Shown: positions 59,225 to 64,000 of the stretch, piece by piece
How the letters are laid out: every line of letters starts with the position of its first letter
Position numbering within the stretch: the first letter of the stretch is position 1
Assembly: GCF_000010285.1 (NCBI RefSeq)
Contig: NC_010617.1
Location: forward strand, 2,480,001-2,544,000
DNA: 64,000 nt
Source: Kocuria rhizophila DC2201
GTDB taxonomy: Bacteria; Actinomycetota; Actinomycetes; Actinomycetales; Micrococcaceae
Reading direction: 5' to 3'
Notes under the pieces: generated by a model
Seen by the model: the letters and a program-made list of their open reading frames with translations, nothing else
What the model was told of the DNA's origin: nothing
Database searches by the model: none
Translations under genes and position numbers: made by a program

Positions 59225-59554
59225 TCAGTGCATGGCCCCGAAGTCGATGCACAGCACGCCCCCCACGATCAGCGAGAGCCCCAGGCACATGAGCCAGGTG
59301 AGCGGTTCCTTGAAGAACACGCGGCTGATGACGGCGGTGATCGCCACTCCCGTGGCGGACCAGATCCCGTACGCCACACCCAGCGGGACACCGTGGCTCA
59401 GCACCACGGCCAGAAGCCAGAACGCCAGGACGTAGCCCACGGTGGCACCCACCCACCAGACCTTCCGGCCCGCACTGGCCAGGCGGAGGGACACGGTGCC
59501 GACGACCTCGCACAGGATGGCCGAGGCCAGGGACAGAGCGGCGAAGGCGGTCAT
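59225..59554 (-). CDS. Small multidrug resistance (SMR) transporter subunit
   Basis: This 109-residue protein has four helices. The conserved membrane glutamate is in ILCEVVGTVSLRLA (about Glu16), followed by GYVLAFWLLAVVL and the signature GVAYGIWSATGVAITAV. It overlaps the preceding SMR gene by ATGA, and the two may form a heterodimer, as in EbrAB or YkkCD-type systems. Both lie downstream of a TetR gene. It exports quaternary ammonium or guanidinium-type cations; which, is not known. Confidence 0.92.
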   Translation of the reverse strand: MTAFAALSLASAILCEVVGTVSLRLASAGRKVWWVGATVGYVLAFWLLAVVLSHGVPLGVAYGIWSATGVAITAVISRVFFKEPLTWLMCLGLSLIVGGVLCIDFGAMH

Positions 59555-59913
59555 CGGATCTCCTCCGTGGTGAGGGTGTTCTGCTTCTTGAGGGCCAGCT
59601 GGGAGCCGAGCTCCACCGTGAGGACACCGGCGATCACCAGCACGATGCCCAGACCCATGACCGGGGTGATGGGCTCGTTGAATATCACCAGGGACAGCAC
59701 GGCCGTGGCGGCCACCCCGGTGGCACCCCAGATCCCGTACCCCACGCCCAGGCTCATGCCGTTGCGCAGGGCCGCGAACAGCCCCACGAACGCCCCGAGG
59801 TATCCCAGCACCACGATCACGTAGAACTGCGGTGCGTCCATGGCGGCCTTGAGCGAGAGCGATCCGGAGACCTCCAGCACAATCGCGGCCACCAGGTACA
59901 GCCACTTCTTCAT
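59551..59913 (-). CDS. SMR transporter subunit, partner of the next gene
   Basis: This 120-residue four-helix protein carries the conserved Glu in AIVLEVSGSLSLKAA (about Glu14), the signature GVGYGIWGATGVAATAV and a basic C-terminal tail. It overlaps the upstream tetR stop and the downstream SMR start by 4 nt each, so the three genes are tightly coupled. Its closest pattern is the paired SMR type, in which two unequal subunits insert in opposite orientations. Confidence 0.92.
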   Translation of the reverse strand: MKKWLYLVAAIVLEVSGSLSLKAAMDAPQFYVIVVLGYLGAFVGLFAALRNGMSLGVGYGIWGATGVAATAVLSLVIFNEPITPVMGLGIVLVIAGVLTVELGSQLALKKQNTLTTEEIR

Positions 59914-60419
59914 CGGCCCGCTTCCTTCTCGATCAGCTCCAGCGCGACGCCTGCCACCGCCGAGCGGCGTGAGGCGTCCAGGTCCAGCAGCCCCAGTGAG
60001 CGGTCGATCCACGCCCCGTCCGCCATCAGCCGGGCGGCCACGAGGGCCGGTGCGTCCAGCTCCCCGAACCACGAGGACATGCGCGCGGACCACAGTGCCG
60101 CGAGCTTCTCCCGCAGGCGCAGGTCCGCCACGAGGGCCACGTCCGCGACGTCCATCTCCCCCAGCAGGGTGAGCTCCACGTAGGCGCGCAGCCGGTCCAC
60201 GGGTTCGGCCCCGTCCCCGGTGCGGGCCGCGAGCTCCTCCTCCCAGCCGTCCAGGAGGTGCTCCGTGACGGCCACGGTGAGGGTCTCCTTGGTGGGGAAG
60301 TGGTGCACCACCCCGGGTTTGGTGATGCCGACGGCACGGGCCACGGCATCGATGGTGAGGGCGCCCCCGGAGCGCAGCACCTCCAGCGCGCTGTCCAGGA
60401 TCTCGGTCTTGGTTGTCAC
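59910..60419 (-). CDS. TetR-family repressor of the SMR operon
   Basis: This 169-residue regulator has a helix-turn-helix (about 20-45: LTIDAVARAVGITKPGVVHHFPTKETL) and a helical ligand domain. It is the first gene of a tetR-SMR-SMR operon and is overlapped by the first SMR gene. I choose the GTG at 60419. On the minus strand TAGGCT lies 7 nt upstream, indicating a leaderless transcript. A perfect 20-bp palindrome covers that promoter, so it is autoregulated. The frame continues 51 codons upstream through the palindrome and into the IS element, which is not coding. The IS inserted only 53 nt upstream. Confidence 0.9.
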   Translation of the reverse strand: MTTKTEILDSALEVLRSGGALTIDAVARAVGITKPGVVHHFPTKETLTVAVTEHLLDGWEEELAARTGDGAEPVDRLRAYVELTLLGEMDVADVALVADLRLREKLAALWSARMSSWFGELDAPALVAARLMADGAWIDRSLGLLDLDASRRSAVAGVALELIEKEAGR

Positions 60420-60428
60420 AGCGATGAG

Positions 60429-60448
60429 CCTACCATACGTATGGTAGG
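60429..60448. promoter_or_regulatory. TetR operator, perfect 20-bp palindrome
   Basis: CCTACCATACGTATGGTAGG is a perfect palindrome starting 10 nt upstream of the tetR GTG and overlapping its -10 element TAGGCT (60432-60427, minus strand). Confidence 0.85.
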
Positions 60449-60463
60449 TAAAAGTCCACGCGG

Positions 60464-60471
60464 CGTTCAGT
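60464..60471. repeat. Target-site duplication, left copy
   Basis: CGTTCAGT directly abuts the left IS end. The same 8 bp follow the right end at 61908-61915, the duplication length typical of ISL3-family insertion. Confidence 0.9.
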
Positions 60472-60537
60472 GGCTCTTCACAGATGAGGGTGTAGCTGTG
60501 GTGCGACCTGGGGCGGCGCGTCGGTGTCGGGGTGAGG

Positions 60538-60592
60538 GTCGAGGTCTTCCGATGATGGGAGTTCTCACACAACCCGTCCGGAAGACCTCGAC
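60538..60592 (+). promoter_or_regulatory. 14-bp inverted repeat immediately before the transposase start
   Basis: GTCGAGGTCTTCCG (60538-60551) and CGGAAGACCTCGAC (60579-60592) are perfect complements with a 27-nt loop. The downstream arm ends at the base before the GTG, so a transcript entering from outside would fold here and hide the start. Confidence 0.6.
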
Positions 60593-61901
60593 GTGCCTGA
60601 CGCTACCTTCACGCGCCCTGACCTGACTACCTTCACCCGCCTCGACGGCCTCGGTCTGGAGGTCACCGGCCAGCTGCTCGAGCCTGACCGGTCCGTGCTG
60701 GCGTGCCGGGTCGTGGAGCCGGACGACTGGTGCAGGCGGTGCGGCTGCCAGGGCGTGCCCCGTGACACGGTGAGCAGGGAGTTGGCGCACGAGCCGTTCG
60801 GGTGGCGCCCTACCACGCTGGTGCTCACCGTGCGCCGCTACCGCTGCAAGGAGTGCTCGCACGTGTGGCGTCAGGACACCACCGCTGCGGCGCCGCCGCG
60901 GGCCAAGATCTCCCGCGCCGGCCTGCGGCGGGGTCTGGTCGGGATCGTCGTCGGCCACCTGTCGATGGCCCGAGTTGCCGAAGGACTGGGCGTGGCGTGG
61001 AACACCGCCAACGACGCGGTCCTGGCTGAGGGCCGGCGTCTGCTCATCGAGGACCCGACCCGCCTGGACGGTGTCAAGGTCGTCGGGGTCGATGAGCACG
61101 TGTGGCGGCACACCCGGCGCGGTGACAAGTACGTCACCGTGATCATCGACCTCACCCCCGGTCCGGGACGGCACCGGGCCCTCACGCCTGCTGGACGTGG
61201 TCGAAGGTCGGTCGAAGAAGGCGTTCAAGGACTGGCTGGCCGAGCGGGACCAGGCTTGGCGCGATGGGATCGAGGTCGTGGCCATGGATGGGTTCGCGGG
61301 CTTCAAGACCGCCACCACCGAGGAGCTGCCGGACGCCGTCACGGTTATGGATCCCTTCCACGTCATCCGGTTGGCCGGGGACGCTCTCGATGAGTGCCGC
61401 CGCCGAGTCCAGCAGGAACTGCACGGACACCGCGGACGCAAGGGCGACCCGCTCTACACCGCGCGGCGGACCCTGCACACCGGGGCTGACCTGCTCACCG
61501 ACCGCCAGCACGAGCGCCTTGACAAGCTCTTCGCTGGGGACCGGCACGTGCAAGTCGAGTGCACCTGGGGGATCTACCAGCGCATGATCTCCGCCTACCG
61601 TCACCCCGACCGGGCAGCCGGCCGCGTCGAGATGAGCTCCGTGATCGACGCCCTCGCCGACAGTGTGCCTGAGGCGTTGGTAGAACTGCGCAAGCTCGGC
61701 CACACCCTGACCAGACGCGCCTGCGACGTCCTGGCCTACTTCGACCGGCCGCGCACGAGCAACGGACCTACCGAAGCCGTGAACGGTCGCCTCGAGCACC
61801 TGCGTGGCCTGGCCCTCGGCTTCCGCAACCTCACCAACTACATAGCCCGCGCACTCCTCGAAGCCGGCAGATTCAGACCACACCTACACCCCGAATTGTG
61901 A
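60593..61901 (+). pseudogene. ISL3-family transposase, split by a one-base frameshift
   Basis: The first part (60593 to about 61160) has the N-terminal zinc finger (CRRCGCQG...CKECSHVW), a helix-turn-helix and the first acidic region DGVKVVGVDEHVW. The second part, in another frame to 61901, has VVAMDGFAGF, VMDPFHVIRLAGDALD and the Glu region SNGPTEAVNGRLEH of the DDE domain. The frames meet at a run of five C (61155-61159). Removing one base gives a continuous protein of about 436 residues, the normal ISL3 size. The cause is a disabling insertion, a programmed shift or a base-call error. Confidence 0.88.
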
Positions 61902-61907
61902 AGAGCC

Positions 61908-61915
61908 CGTTCAGT
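61908..61915. repeat. Target-site duplication, right copy
   Basis: CGTTCAGT, identical to the 8 bp before the left IS end. Confidence 0.9.
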
Positions 61916-61961
61916 CAGGTCAGGTGGCACAGACGGTCGATCGGCGTGTGCTGAGACCCGT

Positions 61962-62975
61962 TCACAGCCCCCGGAACAGCTCCACGACCTCCGCCGCCCT
62001 GGTCTCCCGGCAGGCCGCCGCGCCCGTGCCCGCCCACAGGTTCAGCCCCTCGGGGTCCGCGGACGACGCCGCCCGCAGCGGTGCGGTCATGTAGTGCACC
62101 TGGGGGTAGCCGGTCACCTCGTGCGCCGCCATCCGGTCCGTGAAGCCGTTGCGCAGCGCTCGGGCCGCCCGCCCGGAGAACGCGCGGGTCACCACGGTCT
62201 CCGTGTGGGTGCCGTCCAGCAGGGCCTCCCGGTGAGCGGGCTTGGTGCCGGCCTCCACCGCGGTGAGGAACAGCGTGCCCACCTGCACGGCCGCAGCACC
62301 CCGCGCGAGGAGGGCAGCGGCGTCGTCCCGGCCCGCGATCCCGCCCGCGGCGACGAGGGGAAGGTCGGTCAGCTCCCGTGCGGCGCCGAGGAGAGCGGCC
62401 ATGGTGATCTCCTCCGGCTGCCCTGCCTGCCCGTGGGTTGCGCGGTGCCCTCCCGCCTCGACGCCCTGCACCACGATCGCGTCCGGGCGCAGCCGGGCCG
62501 CGGCCGTCACCTCCTCCGGGGAGGTCGCGTTGAGCACGACGGCGCTGCCCGCGTTCCGCAACCGGGCGACGTCGTCCGCGGTGGGCAGGCCGAACGTGAA
62601 CGAGACGAGCGGGACGGGGTGGACCGTGAGGTGGTCGAGTTTCGCGGGGTACTCGTCGTCCACGTACGCGCCCGGCTCCGGGGCGGGCACGCCCAGCTCG
62701 GCGGCCACCGGCGCCAGGGCGCGGGCGTAGGCGGCGAGCGCCGCGGGGTCCGACGGGTCCCGCTCGGGGACGAACAGGTTCACGCCGAAGCGGTCCGTGT
62801 GCGCCGCGACGTCGCGGACCTCCTCCGCCATCGCCTCGGTGCTCTTGTACCCGGCGGCAAGCATGCCCAGCCCACCGGCGCGCGCGACGGCCACGGCGAG
62901 CGCGGGCGTGGACGGCCCGCCCGCCATGGGCGCCTGCACCACGGGCACGGGCAGGGTGGTCAGGGGGTTGGTCAT
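61962..62975 (-). CDS. Nitronate monooxygenase (2-nitropropane dioxygenase family)
   Basis: This 337-residue FMN-dependent TIM-barrel enzyme oxidises alkyl nitronates such as propionate 3-nitronate. Motifs are VVQAPMAGGPSTPALAVAVA at the start, GLGMLAAGY, FGVNLFVP, the catalytic-His segment QGVEAGGHRATHG and LPLVAAGGIAGRDDAAALLARGAAAVQVGT with the phosphate site. Length and motifs match class I enzymes. Two repeat copies (62063-62072 and 62317-62326) are translated in loops, DDAAAL and RAASSADP. A GGAGAC site precedes the ATG. It is divergent from the NUDIX gene with only 23 nt between starts. Confidence 0.92.
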   Translation of the reverse strand: MTNPLTTLPVPVVQAPMAGGPSTPALAVAVARAGGLGMLAAGYKSTEAMAEEVRDVAAHTDRFGVNLFVPERDPSDPAALAAYARALAPVAAELGVPAPEPGAYVDDEYPAKLDHLTVHPVPLVSFTFGLPTADDVARLRNAGSAVVLNATSPEEVTAAARLRPDAIVVQGVEAGGHRATHGQAGQPEEITMAALLGAARELTDLPLVAAGGIAGRDDAAALLARGAAAVQVGTLFLTAVEAGTKPAHREALLDGTHTETVVTRAFSGRAARALRNGFTDRMAAHEVTGYPQVHYMTAPLRAASSADPEGLNLWAGTGAAACRETRAAEVVELFRGL

Positions 62976-62985
62976 GGTGTCTCCT

Positions 62986-62998
62986 TACACTGGCAGGC
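62986..62998 (+). promoter_or_regulatory. Probable leaderless promoter of the NUDIX gene
   Basis: TACACT (62986-62991) is a good -10 and lies 7 nt before the GTG at 62999; there is no ribosome site. The divergent gene's ribosome site overlaps it. Confidence 0.45.
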
Positions 62999-63484
62999 GT
63001 GTCCGCATCCCATGATCCCCGCCAGGCCCCCGTTCCGTCCTCCTCCCCCTCCGGGAACGACGACGCCGCCCGCCCCGTCATCAAGGTCACCGGCGTGGTC
63101 CTGCGCCGCGCCTCGGACGGCTGCGTGCTGACCGTGCGCAAGCGCGGAACCAGCATGTTCATGTTCCCCGGCGGGAAACCGGAGGCGGGCGAGACCCCCG
63201 AGGAGACCGGGATCCGCGAGGTGCGCGAGGAACTGGGGATCGAGCTGTCCGCCGCGGAGCTGGAACCGGTGGGCGAGTGGCACAGCGACGCCGCCAACGA
63301 ACCCGGTCACGGGCTGCACAGCCACGTGTTCATCAGCACCGTGGCGCTGACACAGACCCCGGTGCCGGCCGCGGAGATCGAGGAGCTGCGGTGGCAGCCC
63401 TTGGATGACATGGAGGACGTCGAGGACCTCGCCCCGCTGGCGCGCTGGTACGCGCTGCCGACGGTGCGGGGGACGCAGAGCTAG
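62999..63484 (+). CDS. NUDIX hydrolase
   Basis: This 161-residue hydrolase of nucleoside-diphosphate-linked compounds has a perfect NUDIX box from Gly59 to Ile81 (GKPEAGETPEETGIREVREELG). The preceding strand is VIKVTGVVLRRASDG. The first 25 residues are disordered and contain a repeat copy read as NDDAARP, just before the domain starts. Short size and lack of extra domains leave the substrate open; a pyrophosphohydrolase of the MutT/ADP-ribose type is likely. Its stop overlaps the stop of the convergent gene (CTAG). Confidence 0.9.
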   Translation: MSASHDPRQAPVPSSSPSGNDDAARPVIKVTGVVLRRASDGCVLTVRKRGTSMFMFPGGKPEAGETPEETGIREVREELGIELSAAELEPVGEWHSDAANEPGHGLHSHVFISTVALTQTPVPAAEIEELRWQPLDDMEDVEDLAPLARWYALPTVRGTQS

Positions 63485-63864
63485 CTGATCCCCGGGGTGG
63501 CCCGGGTCTCGTGCGGACGCGAGATCTGGTCCGAGTTCTCCAGCATCCGCACGCGAGCCTTGCGGTTCACGATCTGAATGGCCGTGCCGACCGTGGCAAA
63601 CACGGCGGTGTATGCCACGTAATACCACCCGAACTGGCGGTCCGGAACGATCAGGGTGAGGAGTGCCGCGAACCCCAGGAAGACGAAGAAGTAGAGCAGC
63701 CACGTCATAACCGTCCGCCACGCTGTGTGGGGATAGTACGGATCCGCCCTCAGGATCTCCTGCCGCCGGGGTTGGGACTCGCCCGAGTCGCCCACTGGTG
63801 CGCCTTTCGCAGACCTCCGTCCGCCATGGCGTGCCTCGAAGGCGTTCGGTTCGCTCGTGGACAT
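63481..63864 (-). CDS. Small membrane protein of unknown function
   Basis: This 127-residue protein has a hydrophilic N-terminus (1-45), two membrane helices (about 53-75 and 81-103: TWLLYFFVFLGFAALLTLIV, GWYYVAYTAVFATVGTAIQI) and a charged tail (NRKARVRMLENSD). I start at ATG 63864 although the frame continues to 63993. No strong ribosome site supports either choice. No family is recognised. It is convergent with the NUDIX gene and shares the CTAG stop overlap. Confidence 0.65.
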   Translation of the reverse strand: MSTSEPNAFEARHGGRRSAKGAPVGDSGESQPRRQEILRADPYYPHTAWRTVMTWLLYFFVFLGFAALLTLIVPDRQFGWYYVAYTAVFATVGTAIQIVNRKARVRMLENSDQISRPHETRATPGIS

Positions 63865-64000
63865 CGCTGCCGCACCCGCTCGGGTCGTTCCACCGGGAAT
63901 CTCCCGGCCTTCCACCGTCTCAGACAGCACAGGCCCGGACAATGACCCTTCGGCCACTCTCCCCCGCCGTGCGACCGGGGTGAGACGACGCATGGGGCCG

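Larger units (their letters stand above)
60472..61907 (+). mobile_element. ISL3-family insertion sequence, 1436 bp
   Basis: The element is bounded by imperfect 31-bp terminal inverted repeats (60472-60502 and 61877-61907, 26 of 31 identical), each starting GGCTCTTCACA, the family-typical end. It is flanked by an 8-bp direct repeat. One transposase gene fills it. The intact duplication suggests a fairly recent insertion. The transposase is frameshifted. It contains none of the ACGACGCCGC copies common elsewhere. Confidence 0.93.
1341..63069. repeat. Dispersed 10-mer ACGACGCCGC / GCGGCGTCGT, 35 copies
   Basis: Plus-orientation copies start at 2109, 4980, 6244, 10173, 13038, 15320, 15932, 18429, 23251, 28238, 28413, 34088, 35330, 49653, 57256, 62063 and 63060. 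Minus-orientation copies start at 1341, 3497, 3552, 6337, 9210, 9689, 16124, 20974, 26460, 27189, 29365, 37107, 40701, 40988, 49736, 55199, 57290 and 62317. Flanks are often G-G/C before and C-C-G after. Sixteen lie between genes. At this base composition fewer than one copy is expected. In genes it is usually read as Asp-Asp-Ala-Ala or Thr-Thr-Pro-Pro in disordered segments. Confidence 0.9.

Noticed and set aside
60593-61901. Two separate transposase genes (orfA/orfB arrangement)
   Set aside because: ISL3 elements carry one transposase; the two parts are exactly the halves of a single protein after removal of one base.
1-64000. tRNA, rRNA, riboswitch or prophage genes
   Set aside because: None could be recognised by eye; no cloverleaf-compatible sequence, capsid gene apart from encapsulin, or integrase was found.

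Overview
The window is high-GC actinobacterial chromosome (about 70% G+C, dense operons, many ATGA/GTGA stop-start overlaps, GTG/TTG starts). The family Micrococcaceae fits best and Kocuria is my best guess, partly because of a CYP152 (OleT-type) P450 and a Micrococcaceae-like gene repertoire. No rRNA, tRNA or CRISPR was seen.

Layout. 0-3.3 kb: histidine kinase, response regulator and DUF4097 membrane protein. 3.6-6.2 kb: MFS exporter and a CYP152 fatty-acid peroxygenase/decarboxylase. 6.4-10.1 kb: SQR-like flavoprotein, secreted M23 peptidase, DinB protein. 10.2-11.4 kb: three broken genes. 11.5-12.9 kb: semialdehyde dehydrogenase. 13.1-20.7 kb: urease operon ureABCEFGD followed by a nickel permease. 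21-23.2 kb: DHA2 drug exporter divergent from its TetR. 23.5-28.9 kb: ABC exporter plus a two-component system. 29.1-36.9 kb: CNNM/CorC pair, TIGR01777 epimerase, Gfo/Idh dehydrogenase, nitrilase-type hydrolase. 37.2-43.0 kb: rhodanese, disordered protein, lipoprotein, DUF1345, flavoprotein reductase, enoyl-CoA hydratase. 43.0-47.4 kb: a lower-GC (about 57%) island with an ECF42 sigma factor, its DGPF partner and several decayed genes. 48.0-57.2 kb: a homoprotocatechuate (3,4-dihydroxyphenylacetate) meta-cleavage cluster (hpaGEDHI-like plus GntR) divergent from a single-component FAD hydroxylase. 57.3-59.2 kb: encapsulin and its DyP peroxidase cargo. 59.2-60.4 kb: tetR and two SMR subunits. 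60.5-61.9 kb: an ISL3-family insertion sequence with an 8-bp target duplication. 62-63.9 kb: nitronate monooxygenase, NUDIX hydrolase, small membrane protein.

How it works together. The hpa genes would take a hydroxyphenylacetate through homoprotocatechuate ring cleavage to pyruvate and succinic semialdehyde. The dehydrogenase at 11.5 kb could oxidise the latter. Urease structural, nickel-insertion and nickel-uptake genes form one operon. Several efflux modules carry their own repressors and visible palindromic operators.

The strongest unexplained signal is a 10-mer, ACGACGCCGC, which I count 35 times on the two strands against under one expected by chance. It sits between genes, in disordered protein extensions and once as both arms of a 23-bp hairpin. 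It is absent from the low-GC island and from the IS element. It behaves like a DNA-uptake-type or similarly selected repeat, which I do not know to be described in this phylum.
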